Of a stretch of 64,000 nt of DNA, positions 15,666-27,587 are shown one piece after another (positions within the stretch are counted from its first letter, which is position 1; each line of letters starts with the position of its first letter). Under the pieces are notes generated by a model. The model saw only the letters and a program-made list of their open reading frames with translations, was not told the DNA's origin and did not search any database. The translations under genes and the position numbers were made by a program. Origin of the DNA: Paulinella micropora (lineage: Eukaryota; Cercozoa; Imbricatea; Euglyphida; Paulinellidae); NCBI GenBank assembly GCA_019918135.1, contig WBZZ01004744.1, positions 62,001 to 126,000 on the forward strand. The letters run 5' to 3'.

Positions 15666-16108
15666 GGGTACCGGCTTGCCACAGGGTTCAGCCCCCGACA
15701 GTCCACTAGCCCATTGCTCCCATTCGTCCGGAGAGATGCGGAGATTGTAGTACCACTTCCACCAATGCAGCTCCGCCAGGGAGCATTGTTGAACACCGTA
15801 CAGAAGTCGGCCACGTTCACCGTCCCATTGCTTTGGTTCCCTTCAGCCTCGCTCTCCGGTGGTGCTACAAAAACGAACCTCGTCTCATTCTGAGCCATAA
15901 ATGCATACCCACACGTCTTCTCACCCTTCTTAGGTATCATCCGCAGTCCCGAACCATCCGCCGCCGGAGCCAGGTACTCCTCCTCACCCACTGCATATCT
16001 TGGAACAGGATCAACCATCGTTGCTCGCCTTTGACGTCTTAGATCAAACGCCATACACGACACGGCCGCGGCGGGGGGGTTCCTCGGGGCACCAGAACCT
16101 TTGCGTCC

Positions 16109-17184
16109 TTAGTCTCTCCCTCCATTTGCCGCGACATCTTTCTTCGGTTTTTCTTCCTTAGGAATTTTCTTGCGGTACCTGTCCTTGAGCGTTGGGCACG
16201 ACTTGCCTACATGCTCGTGTCCAGGTATGCGACACTTCTCCATGCACCTGAAGTACTTGTGGCCTTTGGAACAGTTGTAGCACTTCAGCTTCGGCCTATC
16301 GCTCTTGCCGCCCTTATCCCCCTTGTCTCTCTTGCCACCTTTCGCTTGCCCGTTCGCCCACATCGCCGCCTCCTCTTTGGTAGCCATCCTCTGCTCTTCA
16401 TTAGCGATTACTATCCTTTCGAAGGCCGCTTCGAAGTCGTCCCACTCCAGCGATGGATTGGTAACTTGCGCATCCAAGAACGGCTTCCACAAATGCTTCT
16501 CTGCACACTTTCCAGGGCGGTCTTCACGAACTGCATCTGCAGTGTGACACTGACCGGTTCACCATGATCCTCTAGGAACTCACAATGACTCATAAAGTCC
16601 CTCAGCTGTGCCATCATATCATCTTTAGCATTAAATTGCCAGTTGCTTACGATGCTGTTCCTTTTCTGCTTCTGGTGGGCCGCATTCCCTTGGTAGCGTT
16701 GACGCAGGATGCCGACGAGCTCCTCCGGTCGCAGCGCAGGCTCTCTGACCAAGTGTCGGACAATACTCTCCGCCGGCGATCCGTACTCTAGCGCTTTGTA
16801 CAACCACATGAAGATCTGCGCCCTTCTGGCTATGATCTTCCGTCGCTGTTGCATGGTCAAAGTAATGCCATCTCCTGCCCCCGGTCCAGCTTTTGCGTCC
16901 GCAGGAGCCTTTGCCTCCCTCGCCTTAGCGTCTCTCTTGTTCTCCTTCCGGTCCCCGTAAGCCGCATCCGGTGCTCCCGCCGCAGGCTCAGCTTCAACCT
17001 CGGACCGCCATCTCAGTACATCAGCCAAAGGCGCGACATATTCCCAGCATTCGACCGAGGACAAATCTGCCCTTGCCTGCGCAAACCAGTCATCCCAGCT
17101 TCTCCCCTTAATACCATCGATGAACGCAGGCGCCTTGCCTTGCAGGATCACAGTCGCCGCATCCTTCGTCGCAGAAGCACTCAT
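16109..17184 (-). pseudogene. Copia gag with zinc knuckle
   Basis: The gag begins MSASATKDAATV. It has the hydrophobic capsid-like region of Copia gags (MFMWLYKALEYGS-like helices, then QLRDFMSHCEFLEDHGE) and ends in a Cys/His knuckle (CYNCSKGHKYFRC) followed by a second cluster, CRIPGHEHVGKSC, and a Lys-rich tail. The same pair of clusters occurs in the copy at 25.0-25.5 kb. The role in the living family is virus-like particle assembly and RNA packaging. Confidence 0.75.
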
Positions 17185-17229
17185 AACCCAATGTATTTAT
17201 AAATCCGGTAGCTTAGTTGACAGAGGCCG

Positions 17230-17410
17230 GGTTGAAGACCGGGACACTTTGGTAGTTCGCAGTTGAACAGATTGTGAGAGATTTATTGAGTAAAATTATT
17301 ACCGCCAAAACTGAAGGCGGCAAAACCATAACATGTGACTGGCTGACAATGCCAAATTCATTAATTAGGTCAGTCGTAAATAATTGGTAAATCAGTCCTA
17401 TCGACATATA
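17230..17410 (-). repeat. Probable LTR of the Copia fragment (approximate)
   Basis: The plus strand reads GTTGAAGACCGGGACACTTTGG and later TCAGTCCTATC. These can be aligned, with the same spacing, to the LTR at 36037-36305 (GTTGAGAACCGG... and TCAGTCCTATC). It lies directly upstream of gag, as a 5' LTR should. Its outer end is not clear. Confidence 0.5.
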
Positions 17411-17419
17411 ATAAATGAC

Positions 17420-18540
17420 GTAACTGTCATATCACGAGTAACTGCTGTCAGAAATTATTCTAACCGTTATTGTAATGTAAAGTTTGATAAGTTAGTAGGT
17501 AAAGCCAAGAGGAGTGTGGCAGATTTGGCAAGAAATACCTCACCAGACTTTGGTCAGAACTTGCACACTGTGTGGGCCAGACTGACCAAAAGGTTTGGTA
17601 AGGTGAGTGAGGAGGATGTGCAAAATAAGATAAATGCGACGAATGCATGGACGTTTGATGAGGGATGTGATTATGCTCCGCATTTTGATGCGTTTGTTGC
17701 GTTAGATGAAGAGCTAAAGGCAGTAGGCCATAAAACACCCAAAATAACAATGGAAACAATAATCACCAATGCCCTACAAAACCCTGACTCAGAGTATGCG
17801 TCAGAGGGGGTGAGAAAGGACTGGGGAGGATGGATGAGCACGCTGAAGATGAATAAGAAGCAGCATGCATGGTCTTTTGAGGAATGGTGGGAGGAGTTGG
17901 AAGAAAAAGCATCGAAGATAGATAGGAACAAAGAGAGAGAGAGAGAGAAGATGAAAAAAGAAAAAGGACACGCAGGGAAAGATGCCAACAAAAGAGAGGA
18001 AAGGCAGAGAGGAGTTTGTTTTTGGTTTCACAAAGAGTGGATGCAAGTGGGGAGATGAATGTCGTTTTGCTCATACAGAGGGGTCAGTCACTATGGGTAG
18101 TGTGCCTGGGGTGTGCTACATGTTTGAACAGTCAGGCAGCTGTGATAGAGCTAACTGTAGGTTTAAACACACCACCACTAACAAGAAAGGGGGAGGGAAA
18201 GGAACATGAACGAGAAAGAAGACTTTGAAGAAAGGAGATATGAAATGTTTCAACTGTAACATGGAGGGGTATGTGTTCTCCGCATGTGAGAAGGAGTGCA
18301 GGATGCGTGGGGGTGAGCACAGACTACATGAATGTGCAGAGATGAAGAAGGTGAGAGAAGAGCCAGGTGAGAAGGAAGAACCGAGAGAGAAGGAACAGAG
18401 AGCAAAAGGGGAACATGGAAAGTTTGGTGGGGGGATGGAAAGTTTGGTGGGGGGAGTGATTCAGACACAGATAAGGGGAGTGAGTCAGACACTTCTGACA
18501 CAGATGAGGAAGGTGAGAAGGTGAAAGCATTAAAAAAGGA
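17420..18540 (+). mobile_element. Retroelement gag fragment with CCCH fingers
   Basis: Overlapping plus-strand frames encode a gag-like protein. A helical region (SVADLARNTSPDFGQN and onward, about 17490-17900) is followed by a Lys/Glu-rich stretch. Then come two CCCH zinc fingers (CKWGDECRFAH and CYMFEQSGSCDRANCRFKH at about 18040-18175) and a further Cys/His cluster, CFNCNMEGYVFSACEKEC. Most gags use CCHC knuckles, so the CCCH type is unusual. No protease, RT or integrase follows. It is a broken fossil with a few breaks. Confidence 0.55.
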
Positions 18541-18970
18541 CGATGAGATTTTTGTGGAAAAAATTTCGGAAACTGTCAAAAAGACAGGTCGGACCGTAAT
18601 CTTTTTGCTGATTCAATGTGGTAAAAAAATGGTTTGCAACCACGATTATGATTAAAGAATCTGTTTTTGCTTGTTATTCTCTTAGCTTTTGAACTATCGA
18701 ACGTCATACAATGCATCTCGATAAATAATTTGATCGAATTTTGAGAAAATTTCAACATCTCTGAGACCCATCAACTTTTTTTTCAATTAATAAAACACAA
18801 AATTTTGAATTTGAATTTCAAATTTAAATTAAATTTTTTTTCGATGTTTGAAAGCAGTGGGAACCCGATCGCATCGTAATCTTTCTAACAAAAAAAACAG
18901 ATTAAAAAATGTTAAAAACTCATTACGCCTATTTTTCCTCCGTTTTGGACCCCACTAAAACGACCTAAAA
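18541..18970. other. A+T-rich non-coding stretch
   Basis: No gene is supported. The stretch is A+T-rich with T-runs and AAATTT-type words. CGTAATCTTT occurs twice, at about 18595 and 18873, which may be a remnant of a short repeat. Confidence 0.4.
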
Positions 18971-20129
18971 AACATATGACCCCACTGACGGTGTTTCACC
19001 ACCCGCCGGTTTGGGGACGATCCAGAGCTCAATTGGCCTCAATTCTGGCTTTGGCATTGGACGACCATGAGCCGATATCTGATACCTTTCTTTTTAGGCA
19101 CCACATGTCAAACTCACAAGAGCGACCGTATAGTTTCATGGGCCACCTATCAGGGCTCTAACCGGATATGTGAGACAGAGTGTGCCTCAGCAGATTCTGA
19201 ACCACGTAGTCCCATTCCCATGGTCCCACACTGTATCGGTGGTACCAGTGCGATCAGGGGGGAGCCTAGGACAGCCTGACGGAGACCATCTCGGCTGCTC
19301 TATTTTCCTGCGATACAAATTCTTCTTGGAGCACATATGGCCATGGTTTGCATGCCTCTACTATCTTTTTCGATTGCAATCGAATTCAGACATAAGATAT
19401 TGCACCCACCAATATGATATACTATCAAGCAATCTACCGGGCAGTCGCACGCGACATACACCTTTTTCGCGGTACTACCGGCGAACCATTTTGGACAAAT
19501 GGACATGACGATATATTCTACAAACGAACGTCATCCCATCCTTGCGGTAAACCAATGGGAAATATGTCCCGATAGAGTTATGCTCGAGCGCCACTTTTCT
19601 GACTCCAAGGACAGAAAGATAGTGGAGCAAAAATTGAACTTATTGCAGTAACCATTCTCATGAATGGAAGAACGATGGATTAGGGGTACTGACACGCTAG
19701 CCCCATTACAACGGTACCTTTTTCAGGACTTGCCTCCCACGGCACACGACCAGAAGTGGTATTGTACAACCATAAATGCAGTCCCCTTTTTCATGCAGGT
19801 GCAGACAGAGGTGCGGGCATTATAGTACACGCTCAACGCGGCAGAGTATGAGGAAACCCAGGTAGTAGGTCACCCGGATTCGTATTCACCTTGTTTTGCA
19901 GACATTCGGAATCCCTACTCGAGAGCGCTGCGAGCCAAGGGTTACCCATACGGTGCCCCGTCCATACATGACGACATGGACGTCAAAGAAACCGTACCAA
20001 ATATTGTGCGCATCGATCTCGCCTCGATTTATCTTGGAACCCGGGTAGACATTCGGGACACGAGACATAGCGGCTTACCTAAATCTCCCGCTAGTTCCCG
20101 TTGATCCTGGTTGGGACTCAGTGTTTTAA

Positions 20130-21542
20130 TTGCAAACACACTATCGTCTCGAGGCAGCGATGATCCATAACGTCATCCTACCCGAGGACGCTGATATGTT
20201 TTCCACGAATGGTCGAATCCCGGCCGCTCCGGCGTCTCAGAGACCGGAGACGACCTATCCAGAGTTCCAGGTTTACAAGAAAATAGGCGACCGAGGGAAA
20301 ATCGTCACTCGGCGAGATTCCACCCCTTTGCCATTTTCACCACCTTCTCCTACATCATCCTCCCGAGCACCTTCGATATTATCGCCATCATCATCGTCAT
20401 CATCATCGTCATCATCATCGTCTTCATCGTCCTCATATAATCGTCTCATAGTTCCTTCCGCGGCGTCAGCCGTGGAAGGACGACATGCAATACGATATTC
20501 AATTACAGGTCCATCGTCTCTCGAACCGCAAAGGCCTCTCTGGGGATCTCAGGTACCTTTTCCACGCGCCACCCGAAGTCAATTGGAGCGCTCGTCTCCA
20601 AGCGAACGCATCTCCTTTGTCTCTCCACGCCCTTCATCCCGCTCGAATGTACACGGCCCTTCATCCGCCGATTCGAAATCACAGCGGCGATTGGAATATG
20701 GAGGACGTAGTGGAAAGGATGAGATGGAAGGCTCCCCGCCTCCCGACGAAGACGTGGAGGCTGACAAAGGCTCCTACAGCAAAAAGAATCGACGCCGACG
20801 AAAGAAGCCCAAGACCAGCTCCCAGCCCGACGACCGACAACGACGAAGTCGCGACGACGACGACGACTACCAAGACGGTTCCTCATCCTCCTCCTCTTCT
20901 TCTTCTTCATCTTCGTCCTCCAGCTCTGCTCCAGCCCCGAGCGCAACATCGGGTAGCTGGACGACAGATAAGCAGGAGAAGACTGAAGATAAGAATAAGA
21001 ACAAGGAACGGAGTAAGAGAGGCAGCCGTGTCAAAACCCATGAGTTACGAATATGGCACTATCATGAAGTGGCCTACGACCGCCAAGGTAGGCGATACCT
21101 TCGCGCAATGTCACGAGGTGAACGCAAGCCCAGACGCCCTCAGCACCAAGCCCAACAGCAGCGTTTGCGACAGGCCATGATCCATGGTTGGAAAAATCCG
21201 ATCCAGAGATGGACTACTGGTATTCCGGCTCAGCGACATGTACCCCGAAGCAAACTGCCAAGGCGCGGTCCGAGACGCGTGCGGGGCGAGCCGAGCCTGC
21301 CCCGACCGGCTTACAGCCGACCCCATAACTTAGTTCCGGAGACGCGCAGCAATATATATGCACCACGCGCAACCCATCTCCGGCAACAAAGCACTGTACA
21401 CACGAAAATTGTACCAACCCATTCGATGCTTATGCTTCGAACATTGGCTGGCCCACAATGTCGATCGCCCCCTTCTCCGAGACAGCTGCGCTTCCGACCA
21501 CACTCCCCTCAACACGAGCCGGAGATGTGCAAGACGCAGTGA
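20130..21542 (+). pseudogene. Gypsy copy A: Ser-rich 5' ORF
   Basis: The frame of 470 codons is rich in Ser, Arg and Pro. It includes two poly-Ser runs encoded by TCA/TCG/TCC repeats (about 20390-20435 and 20880-20925), separated by an acidic/basic region with NLS-like stretches (KKNRRRRKKPK). The region just upstream (about 19.88-20.0 kb) keeps the GYPYGAP segment that is also found at 47.27 kb in copy B. In place this is the gag-like 5' module of the element. No zinc knuckle is visible. Confidence 0.5.
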
Positions 21543-23919
21543 CAACCCACGGAGCCGTATCCGGCCCCCATCACGCCCCATATTGTGGCACAGCTAATGT
21601 TACCGCATGACCGGGAACATCCCCCGATTAGCGGTCTAGACTCGTTGACTGGATATCCGCGCACGTGACGCGCGGCGCATGTGATGTAGCATACATATTG
21701 AGCACGGCATGGCGATAATCCAAAGTTATGAGCAAGCCACACAAGGTTGTCTTCGAGAAAGACGATCTTGTGGCATGCTAATACTGTTTCGCGGGAGATG
21801 GTCTTACCGTCGGGTATGAGGTGTACTATGTCCTGAGGAACGAATACAGCAAAAGGCTTGTTGAGAGCAAAAAGTTGACGAGCTACGTCTGGAGCACGTT
21901 CCGCGGGCGGGATGACTATGGCATAGTCCCACGGGGCCTGTAAGGTCTTGATCGTTGGTGCACCGCGCAATATTGGACAATCATGTTTCTTAAAGCGCGT
22001 GTCTGATTGCGGATGACTACCGTCAATCGCGAGCCAAAAAGAGAGCCCAGTGGACTGTAACATAATTGCCGGGATTGTGTCCAGTAGCTGATTCGTCGCT
22101 TCGACTTCCCCAAGGAGAGTGGGTTGGCCGGGCGATATACAAGGAATTCGAGAGAGAGCATCAGGAAGGAGATTCTGTTTACCCTGAATGTATTCCACCT
22201 TGAAGCGGATAGTTTGGAGGTGGTCTAGGACCCATCCAACAACCATCGGGCTTCTGGTGTGGTATAGCCATATGAGCGGGCGATGATCCGTGACAATAGT
22301 CAGTGGATGATCACTAGCATCAATATAGTAACGGGATTGCTGGACACCGTAAATTATACCGTAAGCTTCACGAACATACATGACCCACCGAAATTGTCCG
22401 TGAATTTAAGCGAGAAATAAGAGATGACGGGTGCAGACTTCTCAGGGCCCGAATGTAGAGCTCCACCGATGCCAACGATGCTAGCGTCTGTTCGAAGATA
22501 GAGCTGTTGCGTCTTGTTGTACTTGGCGAGGATCGGTAGCGATGTCAGGACACGCTTGAGTTTTGCAAAACATTTCTTCTCTTTTTCACGGAAAAAGTTG
22601 GGTCCCGTAGGCCGGGCGTTAGTACTGGCGTTCGTAGACTTGAGTAGATCGGAGAGCGGCGCCACCAAGCGAGAGTAGTTTGGAATATGTGCCTGAATAA
22701 AGTTGGTCATACCGAGTATAGATCGGACCTCGGTGATGTTCTGCGGTTCGGAGATCTTCAGGATCGCATCAATCTTGCTTGTGTCGGCGGCGACGCCTTT
22801 CTTGCTGCAGACTTTCAACCGCCGAGCACGGGAAGAGAGCTGTAGCCAATGCGTAGCTTGTCCGCGGCGAAGTAACAGCCGGCTGCCTCCGCAGCCTCCA
22901 TGAGCTTCTCCACTTGGTCCATGTGGACGTCGAAGTCGTCGTGAGCCAAATGTACGTCGTCGATGTATGCTGCGGCCGTCTGACCCAAAAAAGGGAGATG
23001 GCCAAAAGACTTGTCGCCGGCGCGTTGGAAGTCACCAGGGGCGCGGTGGATACCCGTCATATATTTGGGGACTAGAAGTCCACGAGGAACGGCGAGGATG
23101 TCGCGGCTACCGTCTGTAGGGTCGATCTTCAGGTGCAAAAAACCATCAACCATGTCCAACGCAGAGATATAGTTATATCCCGCGAAAAGCTCACAGTGAT
23201 GATCGGGGTTAGGAAGGCCGGGGACCGGAAGGATGAGCCGGTCGTTGACCGCGCCCGCCGCGGTAATCGAATACCATGCGGATGCCTTGAAAATGATCCT
23301 GCAAGAGGGAGTTGAACTTGCCTACGGAGCACGGCCTAGTGGCCCACTCACAATTAGGAGAGGCAAAACATAGCGGCCAGTAGCAAGCATATCGTCTGCC
23401 CACTGGGTCAGGAACTCTGACAGCAGGAGTCCATCTAGGGCAGGGAACCCAAATAGGTTGTGCACCTGGACGTAGCTTCAAAGAGATAACGGTGTGCGTA
23501 AAACAGCCAGCCTTTTCATGAAATCGGCCGCCGTGACGCTCTAGAAAATCTTTCGCTCTTTTCTTCTGAGGGGGAGTGAGGTTGGAGCTAATAGCATCCG
23601 GGCCGAACTTGGGTTTAGGTGGTTCGGCCTTCTTTTTCTTCTGTTCCTCTAGGTATTGTCTGCATAATCGCTCTGAAAGCATCAAAACGGGGTCTGGGAA
23701 TAGGCCAGTGATGCCACCTTGTGTGACGAGTAATATACCTGGATCAGAAGTCATGTTCATAGAGAGCCAGAAAGAAGATCCCATTTTGAAACCGCTTTGG
23801 GACGGATCTACATCCATCGGCCAGGGTAATACTCTTCTCTTTTTCAAGGGAGGGCTGGCGGTACATATCATGCCCGACCGCTCCTGCCGTATATATGTTC
23901 CAAATCCCCTCATACGCAA
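21509..23919 (-). pseudogene. Gypsy copy A: reverse transcriptase and RNase H
   Basis: Minus-strand pieces carry a pre-RT region (LSERLCRQYLEEQKKKK), RT with the catalytic YIDD at about 22.97 kb, and RNase H (LRTDASIVGIGG, then YIDASDHPLTIVTDHRPL). The order RT-RNase H is that of Ty3/gypsy. Each part has its counterpart on the plus strand of copy B. The coding region lies in several pieces. Confidence 0.8.
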
Positions 23920-25008
23920 GCTTGTCTCCCATGCTCACTTGATCCAGAATCACGCAGAGGTCCCCACCCTTGCCCCATATATCCATCAGCGAGACATATG
24001 GTTCGGACCCGATGGGAAAGACAGGATGCATGCCGACATTGCGGCTATCCTTAAAGACTGCCACTTTTGTCAACGATCGCACGCCCGCCTCACACTTAAT
24101 CATGGCCGCTATAACTTGTTAGTCTGTAACCATCCAGGTCAAGCTATAGGCATAGATCATGTTCATGTAGGGATAGAAGGCGTACTCGAGGAGTACTTGT
24201 TAACTATAGTCGATCTATTCGCAGGTTACCTATTGTTTATTCCAGTCCTCTCCACCACTGCTGAGGAGACCGTAGAGACCATTCTCGCCCGATGGGTTTG
24301 CCTTTTTCGTTTTCCCGAGGCCATCCTGTCTGACGATCATGGATCTTTCCGTGACAATCTTGCCAAGGCCTTCTGCAGCATGGCTGGAATCGAATGGCTC
24401 ACCACTGCGCCATACTCTCACCATCATTTAGGCATGGTAGAACGCAGGCATCAAAGCCTCCGCCGCGCTATCCAGGCACTCGCAGACAAAGACAAAAAGA
24501 CTTGGCCCAAGGCCATGCCAGCTCTGTCATTCTCGCAGAACACTTACGTCTCCACCGCCACCGGCGTATCCGCTTTTGAAGGTATGATGGCTCGCCAGCC
24601 ACGTACATCTATCGATATTCTCGACTCTCCCGACTTCATCGCTGAACGCGCGGCTCGATCAACCGCCGCAATGACTAAGTCTGGCTCGACGACCGTCCAG
24701 ACATCGGACCACTCGACACTCTCCGCTTAGCTCGGATTGCTGTCACGGCGTACGTCATGGAATATGCTTCCTTCACGCGCAAGGCTGCCAACGAACAGAA
24801 GAACAAGCAACGGCGACGCAAGCTACCCGATTGGAAGGTAGGTGACCGAGTCACCGTCTATCGCCCCAAGCAATCCACCAAAGGTATTCCCGCCTCCTCT
24901 GTTCTTCGACACGACGGCCCGTACATTATATTGGGAAAACCATCCAGTAACACCTTTCGCCTCCGGCACGAGCACACCAACAAGGTCCTCCGCAAAATTG
25001 ACATTTAA
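23735..25008 (+). pseudogene. Gypsy copy A: integrase
   Basis: The plus-strand frame has the HHCC zinc region (HAHLIQNHAE...DCHFCQRSHA) and the core of a retroviral-type integrase (IDHVHVG, TIVDLFAGYLLF, SDDHGSFRDNLAKAF, VERRHQSLRRAIQ). A C-terminal part at 24757-25008 (VGDRVTVYRPKQ...LRHDGPYIIL) is the SH3-like tail common in gypsy integrases. It matches 50.45-51.76 kb in copy B closely. Confidence 0.8.
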
Positions 25009-26850
25009 TGTGAGAGACGACATGATGGCTCAACTACGCGACTTCGTCACGCATTGCGACTTCCTGGAAGATCACGGGGAGCCGGTTGGAGTCAGCATGC
25101 AAATGCAGTTCGTTAAGACGGCGTTGGCGAGGTGCCCTGAGAAGCATCGGTGGAAACCATTCCTTGATGCGCAGGTGGCGGAACCGTCGAGGGACTGGGA
25201 CTCGTTCGAGAATGCCTTCCAGAGACGGGTGATTGCGAATGATGCGCAGCGGTCTGCAAACAAGGAAGAGGCTGCGATGTGGGCAGGGCAACAAGCGAAG
25301 GAGAGCAAGGGCGACAGAGGCGACAAGGGCAAGATGAAGCTCGAATGCTACAACTGCGCCAAGCCACACAAGTACTTTCGCTGTATGGAAAAATGCCGAA
25401 TCCCTGGACACGATCATGTGGGGAAGAGCTGTCCTACGCTAAAAGACAGATACCGCAAGAAAATTCCGAGGGGGGACAAGCCGCAGAAGGAAACGGCCAA
25501 GGAAGATGGCGGGAAAGAGGGACGCAAGGGCCGAATGCCGGAAAGCGCCCTCCTGCCGCGGCCGTGTCATGCATGGCATTCAACCTGCAAGAAAGAAGAC
25601 CAACGATGGGGGATCCTGTTCCGAGGAGTGTGGACGATGATATGTACCTGGCGCTGGCGGCGGACGGGTGGGGACTGCAGCATGTGCCTAGGAAGGGAGA
25701 AAAGTCGTGTGGATACGCATACATGGCGCAGCGAGACACACCGTTCCTGTTTGCTGGGCCACCGGAGGAAGAGATAGAAGGGGACCACAGCAACGGGAGG
25801 GTGAACATCGCTGACTTCTTAACTGTGTTCAACAATGCACCGCGTGCGGAGCTACACTGGTGGAAATGGTATTATAACCTGCGAATAACCCCGGACGATT
25901 GGCAGCACTGAGCCGTTGGGCTGGCGGGGGCTGAACCCTGCGACAAGGACGCGCCAGTGCCATACGAATGCGAGGCTTGTAGCGTCACTCAACCTGGAAA
26001 GGCCAAGATGTGCTCAAGGTGCAAGCTGGTGGCGTACTGTGACAAGGACTGTCAGCGACTGGACTGGGCAGCCCACAGGGAGTTCTGCAACTGGACACAA
26101 GCTGAAGGAAAGGAAGATTGGGCAAAGGTCGTGGCCGGAGGTCGGGAGCCTCAGGGGTTGGGACCTCACAGCCTGAACGAGACGAAGCGAAGAGGAACTG
26201 TCATGTTAAAAATGGGGGAGAACGCTAAGGCGCTTCAGCCGAGGTTCAACGATATCCTACTCATGATGGGGCCACCTAAAGAAGCGAATGAGTATGTCGA
26301 GGCGAGCTGGGAGAGTCTACAAGATGCGAAGAGACACGCGACCTCGGAACCAGAACGGGTGCTGTTATGTGCCAAGGAACGTTTCTTCCCTGGGTGTATC
26401 AACTGGCTTCGATTGAGGCGGAAAGGAAGGAGGCTTTGGCACAACGGCGGGCTATGCAAAGCACATCAGCTACGACACTGGTGAAGGTGGTGGCACTGGT
26501 GATGTGAGTGGCAGGCAGGGGGAGTCTACCTCTGCGGCGAGGCGAGTTGGAAGATGGGAAGAAGAACGAACTGTCATCACGTTAGAGAACGATGGAAGGA
26601 GGGACCCGGTACCTCGTAGTGGGGGAGAGGAAGAGAAGAAGCCGCCAAACACGCCACCTATGGAAATGGATAGTGGAGGGGTGCAGGATGGTGATGAGCA
26701 ACCGGCCGGGGAAGAAGGACTTGCGCAAGAGCAAGGGGTTTCAATCGACAGGGCGGGACCTACGGCGAACATGGCTTTCGGCACGGTGCAGGATGAAGGG
26801 CAAGACCTCTACGCAACGTAATCTATCTCTCAAACGCAGAGTTTAGGGAA
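25009..26850 (+). mobile_element. Copia-type element fragment, gag with MYND, plus strand
   Basis: This is the plus-strand relative of the 15.46-17.4 kb fragment, with the same order. The gag C-terminal half (QLRDFVTHCDFLEDHGE) is followed by two Cys/His clusters (CYNCAKPHKYFRC and CRIPGHDHVGKSC), a conserved middle region (GEKSCGYAYMAQ, NIADFLTVFNNAP), a MYND finger and an acidic Pro-rich region. It begins in the middle of gag at the gypsy junction and ends before any pol. It is broken in a few places. Confidence 0.75.
25957..26110 (+). pseudogene. MYND zinc finger, second Copia copy
   Basis: CEACSVTQPGKAKMCSRC, then YCDKDCQRLDWAAHREFC, gives a complete set of MYND ligands. About three quarters of the residues match the finger at 15462-15665. 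The conservation of all metal ligands between two old copies suggests that the domain mattered to the active element. Confidence 0.85.
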
Positions 26851-26879
26851 GCTACCCCGCTAAGGGTATAGAATAACCG

Positions 26880-27122
26880 AAGAAAAGACTTTTAATAACT
26901 TTTGGGTCACACAAACTTATGATGTTATGACCTTTACAGAATGGTAATACTCATTTGATTCTAGGCATTCCAGACTATGATTCGCGAATACTCTAGAAAG
27001 TGTCCTTGTCAGTAATAAAGGTATTAATAACTGTCTGGCCTATGAACCTGCCTATGACTAAGACTATCCAAATTACCGGTAAATTGTCTAGGTGGAGTAA
27101 CGGGTATTAGTAGTACCTTACA
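26880..27122 (-). repeat. Probable 3' LTR of Copia RT fragment (approximate start)
   Basis: On the minus strand a purine tract, CTAAGGGGGAGCG (27124-27136), lies downstream of the RNase H frame. The sequence beyond it should be the 3' LTR. Its edge at 27122 ends in CA on the plus strand. The far edge was not fixed. Confidence 0.4.
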
Positions 27123-27587
27123 ACGCTCCCCCTTAGTCGCAAGTCACAGGCTATATTAGGGGCCTGTGTGTAATATTAAAAAAATAGTGGTGAGGATCAG
27201 TTATGGGTAATCCGAAGGTCATCAACTCCCAATTACATCATATCCTCTAGTATGTATATATGTAGTCATGCAGTAACATGTAGTATGTAATTCACACTGT
27301 GTTCAAAAATTTGCAAGCGCTTCCCGTAGAGGGTAGCAAAATCGAAAAATTTTAGATTTCCTATTCTAGGACAGAAAGGAGGATAGAAAGAATTTAAATT
27401 GCTAGGTCACGTTGGGGCAAGATAGCCTCGCCGCCGGCCTCGCGCGGCAGTCGGCAATTCAACCTTGGCTTGACGCCGGGCTCTCAGTTACACCGACCCC
27501 TGCGCAAAACAAAGCTGCTGCAACAAGCAACAAACTGCACAAAACACTCAAAGCAAACATATGTGAGTGGACATGCAAATCCCGAAA

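Larger units (their letters stand above)
15462..17430 (-). mobile_element. Copia-type element fragment, gag with MYND finger
   Basis: A 5' part of an LTR retrotransposon of Copia type lies on the minus strand. In transcript order it has LTR-like sequence, gag, a zinc knuckle, a conserved middle region and a MYND finger; protease, integrase and RT are absent. The same gag-to-MYND layout recurs on the plus strand at 25.0-26.85 kb with clear protein similarity. It abuts the truncated SNF2 gene at its downstream end. It is a fossil, broken in a few places. Confidence 0.8.
18971..25014. mobile_element. Ty3/gypsy-type element, copy A, rearranged
   Basis: All parts match the better preserved copy at 45.49-52.7 kb. 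The 5' region and a Ser-rich ORF are on the plus strand (19.0-21.55). The RT and RNase H part is on the minus strand (21.5-23.9). The integrase part is on the plus strand again (23.75-25.0). The RT segment is therefore inverted relative to its flanks. The right end runs straight into Copia gag at about 25.01 kb. The copy is old and broken in many places. No LTR could be identified. Confidence 0.75.

Noticed and set aside
13727-16063. Very long minus-strand frame of 778 codons
   Set aside because: It runs antisense to the SNF2 gene, whose motifs are unmistakable, and its translation is Arg/Pro/Ala-rich without any domain. In G+C-rich DNA stop codons are rare in antisense frames.
20205-20225. 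GGTCGAATCCCGG resembles a tRNA T-loop
   Set aside because: No acceptor or anticodon stem can be built around it and it lies in a retroelement ORF.
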